Of a DNA stretch of 58,865 bases, positions 1 to 7,492 are shown piece by piece. This DNA comes from Chryseobacterium sp. 39-10 (GTDB lineage: Bacteria > Bacteroidota > Bacteroidia > Flavobacteriales > Weeksellaceae). The DNA lies in contig MKTK01000038.1 of assembly GCA_001898255.1 (NCBI GenBank), forward strand, positions 203,968 to 262,832. The letters run 5' to 3'. The translations under genes were made by a program, and so were the position numbers. The notes below the pieces were generated by a model, which did no database searches, had not been told where the DNA came from, and saw only the letters and a list, made by a program, of their open reading frames with translations. How positions within the stretch are numbered: the first letter of the stretch is position 1; every line of letters begins with the position of its first letter.

Positions 1-2329
1 TGATAAAATACACCTGCCCATCCCGCTGAATTTCATAAGAAATCGCATCGCGCAGAATCTCTTCATTAAACCCTACAATCTTTGTATCTACGGGCTGCCT
101 GTTGGGCGGTGGTGTTTTAATGACCGATAAATCCCGAGCAGCCATCAGCGAAAACTGAAGTGTTCTCGGTATGGGCGTCGCCGTGAGCGTAAGGGTATCA
201 ATATTATTTTTGAGTGTTTTGAGCTTATCTTTTACCGACACACCAAATTTATGCTCTTCATCAATGATCAAAAGTCCTAAATCCTTGAACTTAACGCTGC
301 TGCCTACCAACTGGTGGGTTCCAATCACGATATCGATTTTTCCGTTTTTTAGTCCTTCAATGGTTTCTGCTTTTTGTTTGGCAGTACGAAAACGGTTCAT
401 ATAAGCAATATTCACAGGAAAATCCTTGAGACGCTCCATAAAACTCCGGTAATGCTGAAAGGCCAGAATTGTTGTAGGCACAAGGACGGCGACTTGCTTA
501 CCGTCGGTTGCTGCTTTAAATGCTGCACGAATTGCAACCTCTGTTTTGCCGAATCCTACATCGCCACAAATTAGCCGATCCATCACGGTATCGTTTTCCA
601 TGTCTTTCTTTATGTCGGCTGTCGCTTTTTCCTGATCGGGTGTATCCTCATACACAAAACTCGCTTCCAATTCATTCTGTAAATAAGAATCTGGGGCAAA
701 TGCGAAACCTTTTGTTGTTTTACGTTGGGCATAAAGCTTAATTAAATCAAAAGCAATCTGCTTTACTTTTGCCTTTGTTTTCTGCTTTAAAGACTTCCAT
801 GAAGAGGAACCCAGCTTAGAAAGTACAATCTCTTTTCCATCGGGACCATTGTATTTTGAGATTTTATGCAGCGAGTGAATCGACACATACAACAAGTCGC
901 CATTTTTATATACCAGTTTGAAACATTCTTGAATCTTGCCATTGTTGTTTACCTTCACCAATCCCATAAACTTCCCGATGCCGTGGTCGATGTGGGTAAT
1001 ATAGTCGCCCACTTTCATCTGCATTAAATCTTTCAGGGTAAGTTGTTCCGACTTGGCAAATGCATTTTTGGCTTTAAACCTTTGGTAACGATCAAAAATT
1101 TGATGGTCAGTATAAACCGCAATTTGATGGTCAGCATCAACAAAACCGGCATGAAGCTCTGATTTGAAGGACTTAAAAGGAATATTCTTTTCCATATCCT
1201 GAATGATTGCTTCCAGCCGTTGTTGCTGTTTCTCTGTAGAAAAAGAAATCCACAGGTCCATTCCATCCTCTTTCTTCTGTTCCAAATCCTCAATCAAAAG
1301 CTGAAAATTCTTGTTGAATGAAGGTTGTGCCGTTTGATGAAGTTGAACTTCTGTCACCGGCTCAGAAGTTTTGATTGACAATACTGCTTGCTGCGAAAAA
1401 TCAACCCACCTAAAGTTTTTTAAATCGTTTTTAAAATCATCTTCTGACACAAAAAGTTCTGCCGGCATTTGGTGCTGAATATCTTTACTTAGCGTTGAAT
1501 ATTTATCTAACGCTTTTTCGTAGAAGTTACCGATGATATTGCTGCCAAGCGAGGCATTTTTCGTAATGACCACGAGGTTTTGAGGCGCCAATTCAAACAG
1601 AGAAACTTTTCTTCCCAACACGGAAAAATTCATATTGGAGACCAACTGAAACTCATCCACTTTTTCTTTTGACAATTGCGTTTCAATATCAAATGTTTTG
1701 ATGCTTTCTACCTCATTTCCAAAGAACGTAATGCGATAAGGTTCTTCCGCAGAATAAGAAAAAACATCAGCAATGCCCCCTCTTACGGAGAACTCGCCAG
1801 GTTCAGAAACAAAATCAACCGAATTAAAATGAAACTTATTCACTAATTCCTCCGAGAAATCAAACCCCAGAGAAGTGCCTGTTTTAATGGTATGCGAAAT
1901 CGCCTTAAAATCCTCCTTCTTCATCACTTTTTCAGCCAATGAGGAAAATGGAGCCACCATGACCTGAGGTTTTTTATTTCGGTGAATATTGCTAAGCACT
2001 TCGGTTCGCAATACTAAGTTAGCATTCTGGGTTTTCTCCGTTTGATAAGGTTCCAGATGCGTTGGCGGAAAATAAAGAACATTTTCCTTCCCCAACAAAT
2101 CTTCCAGTTCGGCGGTAATATAAAGTGCATCTTCTTTATCATCCGTAAGAAACAGCACCGAATTTTTCTGTGTCAGGAAAAGTTCTGCCGCAAAAACAGA
2201 AGGAGAAGATCCAGCAAAACCGCGCACAGAAACATGTTGATGCGTATTAATGGTATTGAAAATCTCTTGCCCAAATTCTTTCCTCAGCATATCGGGCAAG
2301 AAATTTTCATTGATTTTTTTTAACTGCAT
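1..2329 (-). CDS. mfd: Transcription-repair coupling factor Mfd (5' part, cut by window edge)
   Basis: This is an ATP-dependent DNA translocase that removes RNA polymerase stalled at lesions and recruits UvrA. About 776 codons are open from the ATG at 2329 to the left edge with no stop. The order of parts fits Mfd: a UvrB-like N-terminal region, then a CarD-like RNA polymerase interaction segment (YITHIDHGIGKFMGL near residue 445), then the RecG-like helicase with Walker A GDVGFGKTE near residue 590 and a DEEH box near 690. The C-terminal part lies outside the window. A TATCTTTG promoter box sits at 2416-2423 on this strand, and a strong hairpin lies in the predicted leader. The family call is secure. 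Confidence 0.96.
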   Translation of the reverse strand, partial: MQLKKINENFLPDMLRKEFGQEIFNTINTHQHVSVRGFAGSSPSVFAAELFLTQKNSVLFLTDDKEDALYITAELEDLLGKENVLYFPPTHLEPYQTEKTQNANLVLRTEVLSNIHRNKKPQVMVAPFSSLAEKVMKKEDFKAISHTIKTGTSLGFDFSEELVNKFHFNSVDFVSEPGEFSVRGGIADVFSYSAEEPYRITFFGNEVESIKTFDIETQLSKEKVDEFQLVSNMNFSVLGRKVSLFELAPQNLVVITKNASLGSNIIGNFYEKALDKYSTLSKDIQHQMPAELFVSEDDFKNDLKNFRWVDFSQQAVLSIKTSEPVTEVQLHQTAQPSFNKNFQLLIEDLEQKKEDGMDLWISFSTEKQQQRLEAIIQDMEKNIPFKSFKSELHAGFVDADHQIAVYTDHQIFDRYQRFKAKNAFAKSEQLTLKDLMQMKVGDYITHIDHGIGKFMGLVKVNNNGKIQECFKLVYKNGDLLYVSIHSLHKISKYNGPDGKEIVLSKLGSSSWKSLKQKTKAKVKQIAFDLIKLYAQRKTTKGFAFAPDSYLQNELEASFVYEDTPDQEKATADIKKDMENDTVMDRLICGDVGFGKTEVAIRAAFKAATDGKQVAVLVPTTILAFQHYRSFMERLKDFPVNIAYMNRFRTAKQKAETIEGLKNGKIDIVIGTHQLVGSSVKFKDLGLLIIDEEHKFGVSVKDKLKTLKNNIDTLTLTATPIPRTLQFSLMAARDLSVIKTPPPNRQPVDTKIVGFNEEILRDAISYEIQRDGQVYFI

Positions 2330-2376
2330 AGATGGAGAATGATTAATTATATCTCGAAAAAATTAAACGACAAAAG

Positions 2377-2402
2377 CGGTTTTGGAGCACCCTCCGAAAC
2401 CG
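2377..2402. repeat. Inverted repeat in the mfd leader
   Basis: Two 11-bp arms (2377-2387 and 2392-2402) pair fully, with one G-T wobble, around a four-base loop. T-runs flank both sides. The hairpin lies between the predicted mfd promoter and its ATG, so it may act as an attenuator, or as a bidirectional terminator if the real promoter is closer to the gene. Confidence 0.6.
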
Positions 2403-2415
2403 TTTTTAGACTTTG

Positions 2416-2423
2416 CAAAGATA
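2416..2423 (-). promoter_or_regulatory. Predicted -7 box of mfd
   Basis: TATCTTTG on the minus strand matches the Bacteroidota consensus TAnnTTTG. It would give a leader of about 80 nt before mfd. No TTTG at the usual -33 spacing is evident. Confidence 0.5.
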
Positions 2424-2592
2424 AGGAAATCTGCACAAAAGGGAAGTAGCCGCAAGGTCAATCAAACTCTTAATCTTTTCTTAACTGTAATAAATTTTAG
2501 TTAAACTTGCACCGTATCCTCCGCCGAATGAGACAAATAACTAATTTTACTTCAGCAAAAATTTTTATATTTAATAAAATTAACTCAGCACA

Positions 2593-2847
2593 ATGAAAAA
2601 ATTCCTTACCGCGCTTTCTGTAGTTTTAGGACTCGGATTAGCCAGTGCACAACAAGTGCAACCCGCTGCCTCCGCAGCAAAAGCTGTTCCTACAGCAAAA
2701 GCCGAAGCTCAAAAAGAGCCCAAAGCCGCAGTTGCAGCCAAACCTGCCGTAGTAATGAAAAAAGACGGCACGCCCGACAAACGGTACAAAGCCAACAAAC
2801 ACCTTAAAAAAGATGGCACGCCGGACAGAAGATACAAAACCAACTAA
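2593..2847 (+). CDS. Small exported Ala/Lys-rich protein with KKDGTPDxRYK repeats
   Basis: This 84-residue protein starts with a clear signal peptide (MKKFLTALSVVLGLGLASAQ, cleavage after AQ). An Ala/Lys/Pro-rich, probably unstructured linker follows. It ends with two copies of KKDGTPDxRYK (codons at 2758-2790 and 2806-2838, 16 residues apart). Small secreted proteins with this repeat are common in Chryseobacterium-like bacteria, but I know of no function. The repeat unit is basic and carries a DGTPD turn, so a binding role for polyanions or metal is possible; that is inference. The gene stands alone, with a terminator at 2872-2899. Confidence 0.8.
   Translation: MKKFLTALSVVLGLGLASAQQVQPAASAAKAVPTAKAEAQKEPKAAVAAKPAVVMKKDGTPDKRYKANKHLKKDGTPDRRYKTN
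2758..2838 (+). repeat. Two KKDGTPDxRYK coding repeats
   Basis: Two 33-base coding units start 48 bases apart. They are identical in protein apart from K/R at one position and differ at several synonymous bases, so the peptide rather than the DNA appears to be conserved. Confidence 0.85.
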
Positions 2848-2871
2848 GCAGGTATCTTTCGAACAATGCAC

Positions 2872-2899
2872 AACCTTACAGCCAACTGTGAGGTTTTTT
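2872..2899 (+). terminator. Rho-independent terminator after the KKDGTPD-repeat gene
   Basis: A 10-bp stem (2872-2881 with 2886-2895, one G-T pair) with loop CCAA is followed by a run of T. Confidence 0.8.
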
Positions 2900-2922
2900 C
2901 TTACCTTTAGGCAAAAAATGTA

Positions 2923-3288
2923 ATGAAGGTTTTTCATTCCCTGATTCTGCTGTTTTGTTGTGCCTTAATGAGTTGCAACCGAGCCAATCCCGACGATTCC
3001 CGAGCGTATATCGAAGGAAAAATCAGGGGATCGCAAATGATTCTCACGGAACAGCAAATAAAAATCGTCAGCAACACTACCGTCATCGCCGAAACTTTTC
3101 CCGACGGTTCCGGGAGCTTTGTGCTTTCGGGTCCTTTGCTTTCCAAATCCTATTCGCTGGTGCTGCCCAAAAAAGTAAAATCGTTCAGTGCATCAAAAAG
3201 TGGCTGCACCATAGCACCAAACGGCAAGGAAATCCTTATTCCTGAAGGTAACACTTACCTTATCTTTAATGAAATTATCCTGGAATGA
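2923..3288 (+). CDS. Small predicted lipoprotein, unknown function
   Basis: This 121-residue protein has a lipoprotein signal with lipobox LMSC (Cys18), so it should be membrane-anchored. The rest reads as a short beta-rich domain (alternating hydrophobic residues, 'PDGSGSFVLSGPLL'), similar in feel to the small domains that precede Bacteroidota envelope proteins. I do not recognise a family. Its stop overlaps the start of the next gene in ATGA, which implies translational coupling. A TACCTTTA box just upstream (2902-2909) is one base from the promoter consensus. Confidence 0.75.
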   Translation: MKVFHSLILLFCCALMSCNRANPDDSRAYIEGKIRGSQMILTEQQIKIVSNTTVIAETFPDGSGSFVLSGPLLSKSYSLVLPKKVKSFSASKSGCTIAPNGKEILIPEGNTYLIFNEIILE

Positions 3289-3902
3289 TGAAGCAGCTTA
3301 CAGTTTTTTTTCTCTGCGCATCGGCGATTTTGCTGGCACAAAAAAAGAAAAAATTTGATATGGATGTGGTTTCAAATATAGAGGCAAAAGCAATCGTCAT
3401 GAAACCTTTTGGCCATAACACCTATGCCAAAGACTTGGAAACATTTTATGGATTTGGATTTGGCGGGAACCTGATGACGCCACTAAATTTCGGGATCGGG
3501 ATTGAGTATAACCTTCTGCTTTCGAACGTGAAACTGGGGCACGAAAATAAGTATGGCAGCATCAGCTCGCCCAAGATTCACAATTTCGATTTTTTCCTTA
3601 CCCACCGGGATCAACTCTCGGAAGATTTTTCGATAGAAGAAATGGTAGGTTACAGTTATTATTTGATGAGCAATGTGTACACCTACGATCAAAATCAAAA
3701 TAGTAGAATTTCTGGAAGTGGATTGAATCTGGGTGGAAAATTTCTTTACACATTGGATCGAGAAGGCATACAGCAATTCTATTTTTCGGCAAAGGTTAAT
3801 TTTTATTATTCTGGGGTTTTTAATGAAAACACTGATATTCAGAATTATTACAACCGATCCGTCTTTGTAAGTGGTGGCATTGGTTACCGATACAATTTCT
3901 AA
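3285..3902 (+). CDS. Predicted outer-membrane beta-barrel protein
   Basis: The protein has 205 residues, a signal peptide ending near LLAQ, many alternating aromatic/hydrophobic strands and a C-terminal ...GIGYRYNF ending in Phe, as is usual for outer-membrane barrels. Two Met codons are available (3285 and 3288); either keeps the overlap with the upstream lipoprotein. The pair could form a small outer-membrane unit. No specific family is recognised. Confidence 0.7.
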   Translation: MMKQLTVFFLCASAILLAQKKKKFDMDVVSNIEAKAIVMKPFGHNTYAKDLETFYGFGFGGNLMTPLNFGIGIEYNLLLSNVKLGHENKYGSISSPKIHNFDFFLTHRDQLSEDFSIEEMVGYSYYLMSNVYTYDQNQNSRISGSGLNLGGKFLYTLDREGIQQFYFSAKVNFYYSGVFNENTDIQNYYNRSVFVSGGIGYRYNF

Positions 3903-4004
3903 AAAAATGAATTTTTGACTTTTCTGCTGGCGCAATCGGTCACTTTCAGGCATTCTCTGATTTTTTCATCATTAAAAAAAGTGGAAAAGAGCTTATATTA
4001 TGAA

Positions 4005-4034
4005 TTTGTACGCTTTTTTTTTTATGTAAATTTG
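4005..4034 (+). promoter_or_regulatory. Promoter of the GH3 gene, TTTG-18-TAAATTTG
   Basis: TTTG at 4005-4008 and TAAATTTG at 4027-4034 are 18 bp apart, a full match to the Bacteroidota sigma-factor consensus. The ATG follows the -7 box after only four bases, so the mRNA is predicted to be leaderless. Confidence 0.8.
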
Positions 4035-4038
4035 CCTT

Positions 4039-5541
4039 ATGATAGGATTCATCAAGAAACATATTGCCTTGTTTTGGGCGAAAAAACACGTGCAGCAAAC
4101 GGCGCAGTTCAAAGAAAATGCAATAGAAGATCAGGAGAAACTTTTGATTGAGTTAGTCCATACCGCCGAAAAAACATTATTTGGCAGAGAACATCACTTT
4201 GAGGAAATTAGAACCATCTCCGATTTTCAGCAGCGTGTTCCTATTGGTGATTACGAGTCGCTGAAACCCTACATCGAAAGGGTAAAAAAAGGTCAGCGCG
4301 ACATCCTTTGGCCCGGAACTCCAGACTATTTTGCAAAAACATCGGGCACCACTTCAGGATCCAAATACATCCCTATTTCCAAGGAAGGAATGCCTTTTCA
4401 AATCGGTGCTGCGCAGAGTGCCATATTTCATTACATCAACCAGAAAAATAATGCTGACTTTGTCAACGGTAAAATGATTTTTCTACAAGGAAGTCCGGAA
4501 CTGGAAGAAGTAAACGGCATTAAAACCGGTCGGCTTTCTGGTATTGTGGCGCATCATATTCCTAATTATTTACAAAAAAACCGCTTGCCGAGCTGGGAAA
4601 CCAACCTCATCGACGATTGGGAAACTAAAGTGGATGCCATCGTAAAAGAGACCGAAAAACAAGACATGACCCTTATTTCGGGTATTCCGCCTTGGCTGAT
4701 TATGTACTTCGAAAAGTTAATTGAGCGAAATGGAAAAAAAATCACCGAGCTCTTCCCGCATCTGCAACTCATTATCACGGGTGGTGTTAATTATGAGCCG
4801 TACCGCGAAAAAATGAATGAGCTGTTAGGGAAAAAAATCGACACAATACAAACATTTCCTGCAAGCGAAGGTTTCTTCGGATTTCAGGACGATTACACCA
4901 AAGAAGGCCTGCTGTTGCTCACCAATCATGGGATATTTTATGAATTTGTACCGCTGGATTCTTACGGAAAGCCCGATGCGCCACGATTAACCTTGCGTGA
5001 TGTGGAGCTGAACAAAGATTATGCGCTGATCCTCACGACCAATAGCGGACTTTGGGGTTATTCTATTGGGGATGTGATCCGGTTTATTTCGAAAGCACCT
5101 TACCGCATTTTGGTTTCTGGCAGAACAAAACACTACACTTCAGCATTTGGCGAGCATGTTATTGCGTTTGAAGTAGAAGAAGCCATGAAAGCTACAGTAG
5201 AAAAATTTACGGCACAGATAACTGAATTTCATCTTGCGCCACAAGTGAACCCAACTGAAGGTTTACCTTATCACGAATGGCTGATTGAATTTGAAAAAGA
5301 GCCCGAAAATATAGAAGATTTTCGTAAAAATTTAGACGAAGAAATGCGGAAGAGAAACACCTATTATAATGACCTCATCACGGGTAATGTACTGAAACCT
5401 TTAGTAATCAGGAGACTGCAAAAAAATGCATTTCAGCAGTATGCAAAATCGGAAGGAAAACTTGGGGGACAAAATAAAATTCCGAGACTCGCCAACGATC
5501 GGAAAATTGCAGATTATCTGATGAAACTCACCATTTTGTAA
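4039..5541 (+). CDS. GH3 (auxin-responsive promoter) family acyl-adenylating enzyme
   Basis: The 500-residue protein matches the GH3 family of the ANL superfamily, whose plant members join amino acids to jasmonate or auxin through an acyl-AMP intermediate. Visible signs are the early 'VPIGDYESLKPYIERV' segment, the ATP loop TSGTTSGSKYIPIS near residues 104-117, 'LIITGGVNYEPYREKM', 'FPASEGFFGFQ' and the late 'YSIGDVIRFISKAPYRI' segment. Length is near the family norm. The start is fixed by a promoter box four bases upstream. Neighbours give no functional clue, and the bacterial substrate is unknown. Confidence 0.9.
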   Translation: MIGFIKKHIALFWAKKHVQQTAQFKENAIEDQEKLLIELVHTAEKTLFGREHHFEEIRTISDFQQRVPIGDYESLKPYIERVKKGQRDILWPGTPDYFAKTSGTTSGSKYIPISKEGMPFQIGAAQSAIFHYINQKNNADFVNGKMIFLQGSPELEEVNGIKTGRLSGIVAHHIPNYLQKNRLPSWETNLIDDWETKVDAIVKETEKQDMTLISGIPPWLIMYFEKLIERNGKKITELFPHLQLIITGGVNYEPYREKMNELLGKKIDTIQTFPASEGFFGFQDDYTKEGLLLLTNHGIFYEFVPLDSYGKPDAPRLTLRDVELNKDYALILTTNSGLWGYSIGDVIRFISKAPYRILVSGRTKHYTSAFGEHVIAFEVEEAMKATVEKFTAQITEFHLAPQVNPTEGLPYHEWLIEFEKEPENIEDFRKNLDEEMRKRNTYYNDLITGNVLKPLVIRRLQKNAFQQYAKSEGKLGGQNKIPRLANDRKIADYLMKLTIL

Positions 5542-5625
5542 TCGCAAAAATGTTCATTAAAATAGCAGGAAACCAGATTCAATTAATACTAAGATGAATG
5601 GCACTTTACTGTATTTTATTTTTTA

Positions 5626-5967
5626 TCAGTGCGCCGACATCGACTTTAACCCGATCACCGAACCAATAAGAGTGCACACAAAAAACAGGCGCCAAAATGT
5701 GGCAGGTTCTTTAAAAATAAAAATCCCAGCCAATACGCCACCCACTGCACCAATGCCCGTCCAAACTGCATAAGCGGCACCAATGGGTATTGGGTTATTT
5801 CCGTAAGAAATGGCTTTGTACATCAGAAACATGCTTACAAAAAGTGAAATGACAAAACCGGTCCACCACAACCAACTTTCTTTACCCGATGTTTCCTGCG
5901 CTTTGCCAAGGCAGGTAGCAAATCCAGTTTCGAAAAGTCCGGCGATAATGAGGATAATCCAATTCAT
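5626..5967 (-). CDS. Small multidrug resistance family exporter, SugE/Gdx-like
   Basis: The protein has 113 residues and four membrane helices. Glu13 in the first helix (IAGLFETGFA) is the proton/substrate-coupling residue of SMR proteins. 'IPIGAAYAVWTGIGAVGG' is closest to the SugE/Gdx branch, which exports guanidinium and some quaternary ammonium compounds. It works as a dual-topology dimer in the family. It may be co-transcribed with the MFS gene upstream (88-base gap), though a TATTTTTA box close to its start suggests its own promoter. I saw no guanidine riboswitch. Confidence 0.88.
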   Translation of the reverse strand: MNWIILIIAGLFETGFATCLGKAQETSGKESWLWWTGFVISLFVSMFLMYKAISYGNNPIPIGAAYAVWTGIGAVGGVLAGIFIFKEPATFWRLFFVCTLIGSVIGLKSMSAH

Positions 5968-6054
5968 AAGTTGATGTAATAGGAAGTTAAAAATACAACA
6001 TTTAAAAAAGTTCGTTCGGCACCCACATCAAAAGAAGATGGACGACCGAGGAAA

Positions 6055-7293
6055 TTAATAATTCATTTTGCGCAGCTTTGGTACTGTGGTTCCCACGATT
6101 AGCGCCACAAGCAACGTCATGGTTCCGCCAAAAACAACCGATCGAACAACACCGAGCAATTTGGCAGCAAGTCCGCTTTCGAACTGACCCATTTCGTTGC
6201 TCGACATGATGAAAATTGAATTAACACTAAGTACCCGGCCACGAATGTAATCCGGCGTTTTCAACTGCACAATGGTACCACGTATAACCACCGAAATACC
6301 GTCGAGCATTCCGCTAAGCATCAATAAACCAAAAGATAACCAATAGAACTTAGACCATCCGAAACCAATAATACACAAACCGAAACCAGCCACTGCAACC
6401 AGCAAAATTTTACCCTGATTTTTCCTCAACGGTACAAAAGCCAGGAACGCAATAATACACATCGAACCAATATCCGAGGCAGCATTCAGCAAACCAAAAC
6501 CTTCTGAGCCCACTTTTAAAATATCCGTTGCATACACCGGAATCATCGCGACAGCCCCACCAAAAAGCACCGCAAACATATCTAAGCAAAGTGCTCCTAG
6601 AATCTCTTTGGTTTTATAGATGTAAGCAATTCCTTCTCGCATGCTTTCCATCACATTCATCTTCTTGGCCGTATTTTCGGAGTGGTAACGATTTAATGTC
6701 CAGAAGAATAGAGACGAAAAAAGCATTAAACCCACCACCACCAAAAGGGTTCCCGAGATGTCAATCCAATGAATCATAAAACCTCCTAAAGCATGGCCTG
6801 CCACCGAAGCTGTAAGAAATGTGCCTTGGTTAAGCGTAATGGCGTTGGGCAACTTCTCCCTTGAGACAATACTTGGGATCAGGGAAGGAATAACCGGCCC
6901 CAAAAAAGCCCTGCAAAAACCAGTAAGAAAAATAATGGCATAGATGAAATAGGTAATGTGCCTATTGTCTAAATGCAGCATGCTACTTCCGTAAAAAGCG
7001 GGAATCGTTAGAAGCGCAATGAGGGCCACATACATATAATTGCAAATGAGCAACAATCTCTTTTTTTCGCTATTATCAACAACATGACCGGCGTACAAAG
7101 CCGTCGATACGGCGGGGATGACTTCCGACAAACCGATTAAACCAATAGCGAAAGGATCGTGAGTCAATTGATAAATCCACCAACCCATGGTGGTTGCCAA
7201 CATTCGGAAAGATAAAACCAGGAAAAAACGACCGGTCATCAAGTTTCGGAATTCACGAATCCTGAGGGTTTGAATGGGCTCTAATGAAAACAT
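6055..7293 (-). CDS. Major facilitator superfamily transporter (EntS-like type)
   Basis: The protein is about 412 residues with roughly 12 membrane segments. It carries a basic loop after helix 2-3 (AGHVVDNSEKKRLL) and a typical two-half MFS layout, and resembles the MFS_3/enterobactin-exporter branch. The reading frame is open from 7311, but the start at 7293 is preferred because TACTTTTG lies four bases before it, so the upstream ATG would precede the likely transcript start. Substrate unknown. It sits with an SMR exporter, suggesting a small drug or metabolite export unit. Confidence 0.85.
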   Translation of the reverse strand: MFSLEPIQTLRIREFRNLMTGRFFLVLSFRMLATTMGWWIYQLTHDPFAIGLIGLSEVIPAVSTALYAGHVVDNSEKKRLLLICNYMYVALIALLTIPAFYGSSMLHLDNRHITYFIYAIIFLTGFCRAFLGPVIPSLIPSIVSREKLPNAITLNQGTFLTASVAGHALGGFMIHWIDISGTLLVVVGLMLFSSLFFWTLNRYHSENTAKKMNVMESMREGIAYIYKTKEILGALCLDMFAVLFGGAVAMIPVYATDILKVGSEGFGLLNAASDIGSMCIIAFLAFVPLRKNQGKILLVAVAGFGLCIIGFGWSKFYWLSFGLLMLSGMLDGISVVIRGTIVQLKTPDYIRGRVLSVNSIFIMSSNEMGQFESGLAAKLLGVVRSVVFGGTMTLLVALIVGTTVPKLRKMNY

Positions 7294-7297
7294 TCTG

Positions 7298-7305
7298 CAA
7301 AAGTA
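7298..7305 (-). promoter_or_regulatory. -7 box of the MFS gene, sets a leaderless start
   Basis: TACTTTTG on the minus strand, then CAGA, then the ATG at 7293. This argues against the ATG at 7311. Confidence 0.65.
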
Positions 7306-7480
7306 AAACATTGCATCGATTAATCTTGATCATGGCTTTAAAAAATCCATGAAGTGCAATGGGTCAGTCAATAAAATAGCTGCCAACTTACCAACATATT
7401 AACAATTTGACAATCAGTTTTTTAATCCTATAATTGATTGTACTGTTGATTACTCACTTCAAAAAAACATCAAAAAAGTT

Positions 7481-7488
7481 TACCTTTG
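7481..7488 (+). promoter_or_regulatory. -7 box of dnaB, leaderless start
   Basis: TACCTTTG followed by TACG and then the dnaB ATG at 7493. No clear TTTG at -33. Confidence 0.65.
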
Positions 7489-7492
7489 TACG

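Noticed and set aside
171..741. Three short plus-strand open frames inside mfd
   Set aside because: They are antisense to a clear Mfd coding frame, show no family motifs or promoter boxes, and have odd composition.
5968..6054. Guanidine riboswitch ahead of the SugE/Gdx-like gene
   Set aside because: The gap is under 90 bases and lacks the ACGR-type or GG-rich motifs of known guanidine riboswitches.
7294..7311. Start of the MFS gene at the upstream ATG 7311
   Set aside because: TACTTTTG lies between this ATG and the ATG at 7293 at the standard N4 distance, so the upstream ATG would not be transcribed from that promoter.
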